Positions 16,419 through 23,829 of a stretch of DNA of 31,871 nt are shown one piece after another. Positions within the stretch are counted from its first letter, which is position 1. Each line of letters opens with the position of its first letter. Made by a program: the position numbers and the translations under genes. The DNA comes from CAYQMF01 sp964418595. GTDB taxonomy: Bacteria; Planctomycetota; UBA1135; UBA2386. The notes beneath the pieces were generated by a model. It saw only the letters and a program-made list of their open reading frames with translations, searched no databases and was not told the origin of the DNA. The DNA lies in NCBI GenBank assembly GCA_964418595.1, contig CAYQMF010000079.1, forward strand, positions 1 through 31,871, given 5' to 3'.

Positions 16419-17588
16419 CTACTTGCGCAACGCGATGCGCGCCGTCCAGGCGAACGCGTCGCGGTAGGCGGGCGGCCCGCCGTCCTTGCTGGTCTCGGCC
16501 GTCCACTCGAGGTCGTGATCGGCGCCCTCGTAGAGGAACACGGTCAAGTCGGTGCGCTTGGCGGCGCGGAACGCAGCCTCCGTCTCGCGAACCCCCTCCA
16601 CGCGGCAGGAGCCGTCGAGCGTGCCGTGGAAGATGGCCACCGGCTTGTCGAGCGCGAGCAGGATGTCCTTCGTCGCCTCGCCGTCCCACCAGTCGAGCAG
16701 GTAGCCGGCCGAGAGCCGCGAGAGATTCTTCCACAAGAACTCGTCGTCGCGCTTCTCGACCGCGGCGAGGATCGCGCGCAGGCGCGGCGCGATCGCGCGC
16801 TCCATGTCCGCCGGGTCGAGCTTGCCGTCCTTGTCGGCGTCGAGGGCAGCGAAGGGCAGCGCGCGCGCCGCGGCGGCGTTGTCCTTGGCGAAGGCGTCGT
16901 ACTCCTCCTTGGTGAGTTCGCCGTCGCGCGCAGCGGGCACGAGGTGCTGCACGTTGCGCCAGGGCCCGATCGTGTTCTGCCACTCGATGGTGCGCTTCGC
17001 GTTGTCGGCCGCGTAGGCCATGAGCGCGAGGCCCACGATCCCGTCTCCCGATCGTCGCGCCAGCATCGGCGCGAGCCGCGTGCCTTCACTCGAACCCATC
17101 AGGACGATGCGGGTCGGATCGATCTCGGCCCGCTCGCGCAGCACGGCGAGCGCCGCGGCGTAGTCGTCGAGGAGCACGTTCAGGGTCGCCTTGCCGAACA
17201 CCTCGCGGTCGACGGTCATCCCCGGCAGCTCGGCCGACACGTCGCAGCCGCGCTTGCTGATGCGGAACAGCGCGAGCCCGAGCTTGCCCAGCTCGCGGGC
17301 GTGGAAGTCCAGGTATCTGCCGAGCGCCGCCTTGCCGTCGGGTCCGCGATGCACGAACGGGCTGTCGTAGGTGCGCGCGCCCGCGCCGTGCAAGAAGAAC
17401 ACCACCGGCACGCGGCCCTCCGCCCTGGGCGGCAGGGTGAGCTTGCCGTGCAACGGCGTGCCGTCGGCGGCGGCGAGGTCGAGGACGATGTCGTGCGAGA
17501 TGACCGGCGCCTGGGCGTCGTCCTGCGCGGCGCTGGTGCTGGCGAAGGTGGCGATGGCGAACGCACATGACACGAGAGACAGGCGCAT
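16419..17588 (-). CDS. Secreted alpha/beta hydrolase with an EF-hand-like insert
   Basis: 389 residues from ATG 17588, with signal peptide MRLSLVSCAFAIATFASTSAAQ. The hydrolase fold shows VVFFLHGAG (oxyanion region), the nucleophile elbow GSSEG with Ser167, Asp325 in HGTLDG and His358 in GADHDLEW, i.e. a complete Ser-Asp-His triad. Between strands, residues 221-262 form an insert containing DADKDGKLDPAD (250-261), a canonical EF-hand loop, after a partial one (RDGELTKEEY). Likely an esterase or peptidase of the dienelactone-hydrolase/prolyl-oligopeptidase type acting outside the cytoplasm, with calcium binding in its cap. Its start codon lies in a 75-base sequence repeated at 21118-21192. Confidence 0.82.
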   Translation of the reverse strand: MRLSLVSCAFAIATFASTSAAQDDAQAPVISHDIVLDLAAADGTPLHGKLTLPPRAEGRVPVVFFLHGAGARTYDSPFVHRGPDGKAALGRYLDFHARELGKLGLALFRISKRGCDVSAELPGMTVDREVFGKATLNVLLDDYAAALAVLRERAEIDPTRIVLMGSSEGTRLAPMLARRSGDGIVGLALMAYAADNAKRTIEWQNTIGPWRNVQHLVPAARDGELTKEEYDAFAKDNAAAARALPFAALDADKDGKLDPADMERAIAPRLRAILAAVEKRDDEFLWKNLSRLSAGYLLDWWDGEATKDILLALDKPVAIFHGTLDGSCRVEGVRETEAAFRAAKRTDLTVFLYEGADHDLEWTAETSKDGGPPAYRDAFAWTARIALRK

Positions 17589-17645
17589 GCCGACCGACTG
17601 TGGCCAGCGCCGGTGTCGCTGTCCAGCGACGCGCCGGCGGTGGGG
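17571..17645 (+). repeat. Dispersed 75-base repeat, copy 1
   Basis: Starts CACGAGAGACAGGCGCATG and ends GCGCCGGCGGTGGGG. Matches 21118-21192 in the same orientation with 5 differences in 75 bases and no gaps. This copy covers the first codons (MRLSLVS) and upstream region of the hydrolase gene and contains the inverted repeat GTCGCTG-TC-CAGCGAC. Confidence 0.85.
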
Positions 17646-17702
17646 GCGTGCGGAAGGTCGCGACCGCCACTGCGTGGGATGTAGATCCCGCCCGCCTCAC
17701 CC

Positions 17703-19967
17703 TCACTTCGCCCCGACGATCCCCGCCCCGGCGTTGGTGAGGATGAGGCCGGCGGGGTTGGCCGGGGGATCGGCGGCGAGACCCTGACAGAAGAACGCCG
17801 TCCCGATCAGGTTCGGGCACGCGCACAACGTCATGCTCCACGTCGCGACGCCGTTGCTGACGGCCATGGGCAGTGACACCGCAATGTCGGTGTACAGCGT
17901 GCACCCGGTCATCCCGAAGAAGGTCATGTCGAGCGGCAGTGGGATCGAGCCGAACAGGGTCGTCGCCGAGAAGCCCAGGAGCGTGAGCGCCGGCGCGGCC
18001 CGTGGCAGACCCTCGATGCTGACCCGGAACGTCTCGCCGAGCCATGGGCATTCGCCAGTCAGGCGCGGGCTCCCGACACTCGACGGACAGGACACGTAGT
18101 GCGTCGTGAACGCCGCCGGCGCGGTGGTGCCGTAGATCCACGTGTCCGACGTGGGGCCGCCGAACGATCCGCCGAACCAGACCGAGTGTCCGGCGCGCGG
18201 GTGGTAGGCCATGGCGGCGCCGGTCACGAACGGGCTCGGCGACTCCGCCGGTGCGCGCTGGAGCCACGTGCTGCCATCCCATTCCCAAGTGTCCGCGTTG
18301 AAGAGATACACGCCATTGCTGATCACGATGCGACGGCGGGCGACGTCCTCCGCGACCGCTGCCCAGCCGCGCGGAGCCGGCACGTTGCTCGGGCGGAGCT
18401 GGGTCCACGCCGTCCCATCCCACGCCCAGGTGTCGTTCAAGGGCAGCGGCAGCGCGACGTCCATGCCGCCGAACAGGATCACGGTGCCGCGCACGTGGTC
18501 GAAGGCCATCGCCGCGCCGCGCCGTGCTTGGGGTGAGCTCGCCGGCGTGCGCTGGGTCCACGCCTGCCCGTCGTACTCCCAGGTGTCGTTGGTGCCGCCC
18601 GCGGACTCGCCTCCGAAGAGGACGATACGCTGCCGCCGCGGGTCGTAGGCCATGGCCGCAGAGCGGCGGGGCGAGGGCCGCGGAGCGCCTGTGTATGCCC
18701 GCCAGTTGGTCCCGTCCCACTCCCAGGTGTCGTCGAGCAATGTGATCCCGTCGTGGCCGCCGAACACCACCGCGCGCTGGCGGGCCGTGTCGGAGGCGGC
18801 GGAGTGGTCGGCACGCGCAGGCGGTCGGGTGGCTGGCGCGGCGGGAGTCCACCCGGCCCCGTCGAAGCGCAGCGTGTCGTCGAGCACACCCGAAGTGCCG
18901 ACGCCACCGAAGGCGATGACGGTCGAGCCGTCGTGCGCGACGACGTGCCGCGAGCGCGCGAAGTCCGGGGCGCGGTGTGCGACGCGCCATGTCGAGCCGT
19001 CCCATTCCCAGGTCTCGGCGGGCGGGAAGACGCCGAAGTCCGTCCCCCCAAACAGCACGCCGCGGCCGCGCGCGGAGTCGTAGGCGGCGCCGGGCAGGTA
19101 GCGGAGTGAGGGGTTGGTGACGGCTGGGCTGAGGCTCCATTGCTGGCCGTTCCAGACCCAGGTGTCGCCGAGTATTGTCCCGCCAGACCAACCGCCGAAC
19201 AACGCGGTTTGCTGGCGGGCAGCATCGAAGAACATCGCTTGATGGCTGCGGGCAGGTCCGGTCGTGGAGAGCCGGCGCCAGGTCGCGCCGTCGAAGTCCC
19301 AGGTCTCCCCGGACGCGGGTGTGGACAACGAGTAGTCGAGCTTTCCCCCGAAGAGGAGGGGGCGGTTGCGGGATGCGTCGAACACCAACCCCGCACCCCA
19401 ACGAGGGGATGGCGACGTCGAGGGGGTTAGGCGCGCCCAGACCGCTCCGTCCCACTCCCAGGTGTCGGCGAAGATCGAGATGCCATCGCCGCCGAACAGA
19501 ACCGTCCGACGCCGCACCGGGTCGTAGACCATCGCGTGGCTGATGCGTGCGCTGGGCGAAGAGGCGGAACCTACCTCCGTCCAGCTCGAGCTATCCCATT
19601 CCCACGTGTCGGCCAGTCTTGAATATGGGGTCGTGCCTCCGAAACCGCCGAACAGCACCAACCTCTGGCGACTTGAGTCGTACGCCAAAGCGTGATCCGA
19701 ACGACGCGGAGGGAGCACGGTTGAAGGCCGCAAGATCCACGCAATGCCATCCCACTCCCACAGGTCCGACGAGAACTCGCCGGACGCCAACTTCCCCCCG
19801 AACATCATGACCCTGCCCCGGGCGGAGTCGTAGGCCATGGCGCAGCCGTGGAGTGGAGCCATGGACGGCAGACGCTGCCACTCGGTCTGCGCGGCACCGA
19901 GCGCGCACAGAGCGACCATCGGCAGGACCGACCGCAGGTTGTGGGTGGCGAGGTTGCGGAGGAGCAT
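17703..19967 (-). CDS. Secreted Kelch-repeat beta-propeller protein with planctomycete-type C-terminal domain
   Basis: ATG 19967 begins a signal peptide (MLLRNLATHNLRSVLPMVAL ... GAAQ); 754 residues. About 12 Kelch-type repeats of 50-55 residues follow. Each has an arginine-rich AxxYDxxRxRxVLFGG strand pair and a DTWEWDGxxW strand, enough for two six-bladed propellers. One blade has ISNGVYLF in place of FGG. The last ~120 residues (from about VSCPSSVGSPRL to GAGIVGAK, with GCTLYTDIAVSLPM) match a C-terminal module I associate with exported planctomycete proteins. Likely an extracellular binding protein; ligand unknown. The repeated blades raise the chance of assembly or recombination changes. 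Confidence 0.85.
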   Translation of the reverse strand: MLLRNLATHNLRSVLPMVALCALGAAQTEWQRLPSMAPLHGCAMAYDSARGRVMMFGGKLASGEFSSDLWEWDGIAWILRPSTVLPPRRSDHALAYDSSRQRLVLFGGFGGTTPYSRLADTWEWDSSSWTEVGSASSPSARISHAMVYDPVRRRTVLFGGDGISIFADTWEWDGAVWARLTPSTSPSPRWGAGLVFDASRNRPLLFGGKLDYSLSTPASGETWDFDGATWRRLSTTGPARSHQAMFFDAARQQTALFGGWSGGTILGDTWVWNGQQWSLSPAVTNPSLRYLPGAAYDSARGRGVLFGGTDFGVFPPAETWEWDGSTWRVAHRAPDFARSRHVVAHDGSTVIAFGGVGTSGVLDDTLRFDGAGWTPAAPATRPPARADHSAASDTARQRAVVFGGHDGITLLDDTWEWDGTNWRAYTGAPRPSPRRSAAMAYDPRRQRIVLFGGESAGGTNDTWEYDGQAWTQRTPASSPQARRGAAMAFDHVRGTVILFGGMDVALPLPLNDTWAWDGTAWTQLRPSNVPAPRGWAAVAEDVARRRIVISNGVYLFNADTWEWDGSTWLQRAPAESPSPFVTGAAMAYHPRAGHSVWFGGSFGGPTSDTWIYGTTAPAAFTTHYVSCPSSVGSPRLTGECPWLGETFRVSIEGLPRAAPALTLLGFSATTLFGSIPLPLDMTFFGMTGCTLYTDIAVSLPMAVSNGVATWSMTLCACPNLIGTAFFCQGLAADPPANPAGLILTNAGAGIVGAK

Positions 19968-20163
19968 GGGGGAGTTCGCGCTCAGGATACCGCACCGGTT
20001 GCTCGCGGTGGGAGGCGCGACTCCTCCTGAGGGGGGCATTCAGCAGACGAGCGCGCCGGTCTGATCATCGGTAGGATGTGCCGCGCTGTTTCAGGCGGTG
20101 GGTGGGCAAGTCAGTCCGTTGCGAAGGAGATTCCATGGAAAGTGCGAACGGCCAAGACGTTGC

Positions 20164-20205
20164 GTGCTCGGTGCTCGGTGCTCGGTGCTCGGTGCTCGGT
20201 GCTCG
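20164..20205 (+). repeat. Tandem 7-base repeat, six copies of GTGCTCG
   Basis: Six perfect head-to-tail heptamers followed by a partial one (GTGCG). The unit is not a multiple of three, so copy-number change would shift any reading frame across it. It lies in the upstream region of the Kelch gene and before the sigma-like ORF. Likely a slippage-prone microsatellite. Confidence 0.9.
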
Positions 20206-20264
20206 GTGCGAAACCAGCCCTCGGCGGCCCGCCGGCGGCAGGCAGCAATCACCAGGTGGCTGTC

Positions 20265-21257
20265 ATGAACGGCCCGCTTGCGGTGATGTCCACGGTGTCA
20301 TGGTCCCGCGTGATGGGCTACGCGTCGCGGTGCCTCAGGCTCGGGCTGAGCGGCGGTTCGCGGTGCGCGCGCGTGCGTCTGCGTGAGGTGATCGTCGACC
20401 TCGCCGCCGACGTGCAGGCCGAGCTGGCGTCGATCATGACTCGGCGGGCAGTACGTTCCCTCTATCGGCTCGCCGATCGCGTCGTCGCGAAGCATCTGGA
20501 CCGACACCGGCGACGCGAACGGCGAAAGCCCCTGCGCCTCGACGACGTGCCGGAGCCGGCCGCGCCGGTGCCCGTACTCGACGAGCCATCTTCGTGCCAT
20601 GTACTCGAGAAGACGCCGGCCTGGGGCCTCCTGCGCGGTAACCGCGAACGGGCGATCGTGTGTGACGTCGCACGGGGCGGGACCTTCACGGCGATCTCGA
20701 TCGGGCACGCATGGCCATTGAAGGAGGTGCAGCGCGTCGCGCGCGAGCTCCGGGCAAGCTGGAACATCGGCAGCGTGCCGTTCGCTGATCGGTTCGCCGA
20801 TTGCTCCCCGGTCCGGACACGACGGCGTGGGTGGACTGGGCTGCAAGGGCCGCGAATCGTTGCGTCGCGCACAAACCTGGCGAGGTCCTGCAATTCGCCA
20901 AGCCCGTTGAGTTCGCCAGCCCGAGCGGCCCTGGAAGCCTCAGACGATTGCCATCGCCAGCGGCCCCTTCTGGCGTCGCGCAGCGACGCATCAACCCTTG
21001 GGGTTGCGGCCGCCGGCCGCGATGGGCGGCGCGCCTGTCGGTGGCCGTCGCAGGCGCGGCGAACCGCGTCGACGACCTGCTCGACGGCGTGCCCGCCGCG
21101 AAAGAGCCGCGCTCGCTCACGAGAGACAGGCGCATGTCGACCGACTGTGGCCAGCTCGGATGCCGCTGTCCAGCGACGCGCCGGCGGTGGGGCGCGCAGG
21201 TTTCTCCCTGCGGGTTGCGTCCATCGCGACTGTGCGGCGTCCTGGCAGGCCCGATGA
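20265..21257 (+). CDS. Doubtful ORF with sigma-factor-like segments, possibly decayed
   Basis: Open from ATG 20265 to TGA 21257, which overlaps the arsM start as ATGA (330 codons). Only about 20380-20850 has the third-position G+C bias of real genes. That part includes LYRLADRVVAKHLDRHRRRE, reminiscent of ECF sigma region 2.3-2.4, and ARGGTFTAISIGHAWPLKEV, reminiscent of a region-4 helix-turn-helix. Beyond 20850 the translation is Ser/Arg-rich low-complexity text and runs through the 75-base repeat. Best reading: a diverged or decayed sigma-like gene. The match is weak and the end is not reliable. Confidence 0.3.
   Translation: MNGPLAVMSTVSWSRVMGYASRCLRLGLSGGSRCARVRLREVIVDLAADVQAELASIMTRRAVRSLYRLADRVVAKHLDRHRRRERRKPLRLDDVPEPAAPVPVLDEPSSCHVLEKTPAWGLLRGNRERAIVCDVARGGTFTAISIGHAWPLKEVQRVARELRASWNIGSVPFADRFADCSPVRTRRRGWTGLQGPRIVASRTNLARSCNSPSPLSSPARAALEASDDCHRQRPLLASRSDASTLGVAAAGRDGRRACRWPSQARRTASTTCSTACPPRKSRARSRETGACRPTVASSDAAVQRRAGGGARRFLPAGCVHRDCAASWQAR
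20850..21253. other. Non-coding or decayed stretch upstream of arsM
   Basis: No convincing gene on either strand. It holds repeat copy 2 and, on the minus strand from 21135, a short ORF that begins with the same MRLSLVS as the hydrolase but then turns into unrelated sequence. That makes this stretch look like a broken duplicate of the hydrolase 5' end. It may carry the arsM promoter; I see no clear -10/-35 or ArsR-type operator. Confidence 0.4.
21118..21192 (+). repeat. Dispersed 75-base repeat, copy 2
   Basis: Same orientation and length as 17571-17645, 5 mismatches. Ends 61 bases before the arsM start. The hairpin core is slightly weakened here (GCCGCTG-TC-CAGCGAC). Confidence 0.85.
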
Positions 21258-22072
21258 GCCAAGACCCCGAAGTCCTTTCTTCTTCCGATCCCGATCAGGT
21301 CCGCGCCGCCGTGCGAGCGCGCTACGCCACCGCGGCGCTCGGTGCGACCGGCGGTTGCTGCGCGCCCGCCGCCAGCTCCTGCTGCGGTCCGGCCACCGAC
21401 GCCGCCAGCGTCGCCCGGGCGCTCGGCTACGCGCCCGACGCGACCGCGAACGTGCCCGAAGGCAGCAACCTCGGGTTGGGCTGTGGCAACCCCACGGGGA
21501 TCGCGAGCCTGCGAGTCGGCGAGACGGTGCTCGACCTCGGCAGCGGCGCGGGGTTCGACGTGTTCCTCGCGGCGCGCGCCGTCGGGCCGACCGGGCGCGT
21601 GATCGGGATCGACATGACCGGCGAGATGGTGGCGAAGGCCCGCGCCAACCAGCGCAGGGCCGGCGTGCCGAACGTGGAGTTCCGGCTCGGCGAGATCGAG
21701 AACCTGCCCGTCGCCGACGCGAGCGTCGACGTCGTGATCTCCAACTGCGTGGTCAACCTGTCGCCGGACAAGGCGCGGGTGTTCGCGGAGGCGTTCCGCG
21801 TGCTGCGGCCGGGCGGGCGCGTGGCGATCGCCGACATCGTGGCGCTGCGGCCGCTGCCGGCCGAGGCCCGCGCCGACGTGGCGCTGTACACCGGCTGCAT
21901 CGCGGGCGCGGCCATGGTCGACGAGCTGCGCGCGATGCTCGAAGGCGTGGGGTTCGTGGCTGTGCGGATCGAGCCGAAGACGGGGCTGCAGGAGGTCGTC
22001 GACGGGTGGGCGCCTGGCAAGCAGCTCAGCGGACACGTAGCCTCCGCGACCATCCAGGCGCAGAAGCCGTGA
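21254..22072 (+). CDS. arsM: Arsenite S-adenosylmethionine methyltransferase
   Basis: 272 residues from ATG 21254. SAM-binding motif VLDLGSGAGFDVFLAA, then GIDMTGEMVAKAR. The arsenite-binding cysteines of ArsM are all present: Cys77 (GLGCGNPT), Cys165 (NCVVNLSPDK) and Cys215 (YTGCIAGA). N-terminal Cys pairs (35-36, 43-44) match the family's N-terminal CC element. It methylates As(III) to mono-, di- and trimethyl species in the cytoplasm. Its TGA overlaps the GTG of the sigma-factor gene, so the two are translationally coupled. Confidence 0.93.
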   Translation: MSQDPEVLSSSDPDQVRAAVRARYATAALGATGGCCAPAASSCCGPATDAASVARALGYAPDATANVPEGSNLGLGCGNPTGIASLRVGETVLDLGSGAGFDVFLAARAVGPTGRVIGIDMTGEMVAKARANQRRAGVPNVEFRLGEIENLPVADASVDVVISNCVVNLSPDKARVFAEAFRVLRPGGRVAIADIVALRPLPAEARADVALYTGCIAGAAMVDELRAMLEGVGFVAVRIEPKTGLQEVVDGWAPGKQLSGHVASATIQAQKP

Positions 22073-22635
22073 CGAGCGAACTCAGCACTCCCGATGGCTG
22101 GTCGGCGATCACCGCCGAGCTGCGCGCGTTCCTCCGCCGCCGCGTGCGCGATACCCACGCGGCGGAGGACCTCGAGCAGGATGTGCTGGCGAGGCTCGCC
22201 CATCAGCTCGCGGTGCACGGAGAACCCGCAAACCTCGGGGCCTGGGTGTTCCAGACCGCGCGCAACGCGGTGGTCGACCACTACCGCGCGCGCCGGCCGC
22301 ACGGCGAACTGCAGGACGTCGCCACGGCGCCACTCATCGACGGACCCGACCCCACCGACCTCGCCCGCCTGCACGCTTCGTTCCGGACCTTCGTGCACGC
22401 CCTGCCCCCGAAGCACCGCGAGGCGCTCCTGCTCACCGAGTACGAGGGGCTCACGCAGAAGCAGCTCGCCGCGCGCCTCGGCATCAAGGTCTCCACCGCC
22501 AAGTCGCGTGTGCAGCGCGCGCGCGCCGGCCTGCGCAAGGCGCTCACCGACTGCTGCACCTTCGAGCTGGATCGCCGCGGCGGCATGATCGACTGGCAGC
22601 GGCGCGGCGCGTGCGCCGGCTGCGCGTGCGATTGA
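22069..22635 (+). CDS. sigZ: SigZ-type ECF RNA polymerase sigma factor with Cys-rich tail
   Basis: GTG 22069 overlaps the arsM stop; 188 residues. Region 2 (ITAELRAFLRRRVRDTHAAE, DLEQDVLARLAHQL, then LGAWVFQTARNAVVDHYRAR) and region 4 (LPPKHREALLLTEYEGLTQK, QLAARLGIKVSTAKSRVQRA) are complete. The tail carries CC after KALTD and ends with CAGCACD, a cysteine-rich ending I associate with SigZ proteins. No anti-sigma gene is adjacent. Coupling to arsM suggests control of an arsenic or metalloid response; the tail cysteines could sense the metalloid directly (inference). Confidence 0.85.
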   Translation: MTSELSTPDGWSAITAELRAFLRRRVRDTHAAEDLEQDVLARLAHQLAVHGEPANLGAWVFQTARNAVVDHYRARRPHGELQDVATAPLIDGPDPTDLARLHASFRTFVHALPPKHREALLLTEYEGLTQKQLAARLGIKVSTAKSRVQRARAGLRKALTDCCTFELDRRGGMIDWQRRGACAGCACD

Positions 22636-22638
22636 CGG

Positions 22639-22767
22639 CTATTGGAACAGGGTCACCACCCCGAAGCCGACGCCACTGCCGGTGAAGAAGTTCGACCACG
22701 TCGCCGTGGTCGTGCCAGAGCTGTCCCACATGCGCGTGACCTGGACGACGTTCGTCGTCGCCGGCAT
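22639..22767 (-). CDS. Possible 42-residue ORF or gene remnant
   Basis: ATG 22767 to TAG 22639-22641, convergent with sigZ (3 bases apart) and 26 bases after the thioredoxin-fold gene on the same strand. Reads MPATTNVVQVTRMWDSSGTT ... FFTGSGVGFGVVTLFQ, which has the composition of the end of an exported beta-rich protein. No Shine-Dalgarno site. It could be the C-terminal remnant of a lost gene or chance. Confidence 0.25.
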   Translation of the reverse strand: MPATTNVVQVTRMWDSSGTTTATWSNFFTGSGVGFGVVTLFQ

Positions 22768-22793
22768 GGGAGACCGGCGGGGAGCCCAGCGGC

Positions 22794-23726
22794 CTACCGC
22801 CGCCGCAGCGCCTCCGCCTGCGCGCGGCAGCGCGCGACGATCTCCTTGACGGCGGCAGGGTGCGTCTCCAGCACCTCGGCGGCGAGGTCGAGCATCGTCG
22901 GATCCTCGACCGCAACCGCCGCTGCGCCGAACTCGTACCAGAACAGCAGGCCGCGCTGCCCTGTCGGCACGCGTCGCTCGCGCCAGAAGAGCTTCAGGCG
23001 GTCGGCCTTCTCGCGCGGAGGCATGTCGGTCAGGCGTGTGAGCCAGTCGAACTCCAGTTCACTGCGCAGCGGCACGAGTGTCGCCGCGTGTTCGGCGGGC
23101 AGCGCCTTGCCGAACGCCTGCACCTTCGCGTCGAGTTCGGCGAAGCTCCAGCGCCGCAACCGCGCCTCCGCCACCAGCAGCTCCGCGCGCTGGTGGACGT
23201 CGGGTTCGCTGCCGTCCTCGGCGAGCGCCGCGCGCAGGGCCCGGTAGGTCGAGACCTCGGCGAGGATCGCGCGGAACGCCGCGACGCTGCGCTGCTCGAA
23301 GTCGACGCGGGCGAGCACGGTGCCGTCGGCGTCGAGGAACGCCAGCGCCGGGAACCCGGCGAAGCCCTTCTCGGCCAGCAGGTCTGGATGCGGTTCGTCC
23401 GGCGTGTGCGACGTGCAGTGCAGGAAGGGCACGACGTCCTTGGCGAACGCGGCGAACTCCGGCGTGGAGAGCGGACCGCCCTCCAGGGCGTCGCACGGCG
23501 GTCAAGTCGCGTACGAGCGCGTGAAGTAGGCGAACACCGGGCGATCGCTGCTGCGCGCGCGCGCCAGGGCCGCGTCGAGGTTGATGCCGAACCCGGTCTT
23601 GACGAACACCGGCGTCGCGAGCTTCGCGGCGCGACGCGCGACGAGGTCCTCGTTCCCCGGCGGCTCGGCCTGCGCGACGGCGAGCGACGGGAGCAGCGCG
23701 AGGGCGGCGAGGAGGATCGGGCGCAT
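22794..23726 (-). CDS. Candidate selenoprotein: exported thioredoxin-fold protein with UPPC active site (TGA at 23502-23504)
   Basis: ATG 23726 gives a signal peptide (MRPILLAALALLPSLAVAQA). The frame runs through one TGA (codon 75) to TAG 22794-22796, 310 residues in all. Just before the TGA is DRPVFAYFTRSYAT and just after it is PPCDALEGGPLSTPEFAAFA. So the TGA holds the first position of a C-x-x-C thioredoxin motif (TGA-CCG-CCG-TGC, UPPC). A cis-Pro loop (GFAGFPALAFLDADG) follows at about residue 120, as in thioredoxins. The C-terminal 160 residues are helical. Reading frame, codon bias and fold are continuous across the TGA. A bSECIS-like hairpin lies 12-25 bases downstream. Translated conventionally, it would stop at residue 74 without an active site. 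Alternatives are a single-base nonsense mutation or sequencing error (TGC/TGT to TGA). Likely an extracytoplasmic thiol/disulfide or peroxide reductase. Confidence 0.8.
23477..23490 (-). promoter_or_regulatory. bSECIS-like hairpin directly after the in-frame TGA
   Basis: On the minus strand CGCCC-TGGA-GGGCG forms a perfect 5-pair stem with a four-base loop starting 17 bases after the TGA; outer GCG/CGC pairs can extend it (23492-23494 with 23471-23473). The loop has G at its second position, and 17 bases separate the TGA from that G. Both fit the known loose rule for bacterial SECIS (G in the first two loop bases, about 16-37 bases from UGA). In GC-rich coding DNA such hairpins also arise by chance. 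Confidence 0.5.
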
Positions 23727-23829
23727 GCCGCGAGCTTGGCGGCGGGGGACAGGCCGTCAAGCGACTCCGGGCAACATCGGAGGAGCTGGCGCTCGCGCCG
23801 GGGCGGCGGAGCGCGTAGCAACGCGCTCC

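Noticed and set aside
20164..20205. Heptamer array considered as a CRISPR-like or iteron element
   Set aside because: No spacers; unit is 7 bases and perfectly tandem, so a microsatellite is the simple reading; no replication gene nearby.
20986..21135. Minus-strand ORF beginning MRLSLVS like the hydrolase
   Set aside because: Similarity ends with the 75-base repeat; the rest is not hydrolase-like and has no signal peptide core.
22794..23726. Reading the thioredoxin-fold region as two separate genes (74 and 212 codons) or as a frameshift
   Set aside because: The two pieces are in the same frame, separated by a single TGA inside an active-site motif, so neither a frameshift nor two genes is needed.
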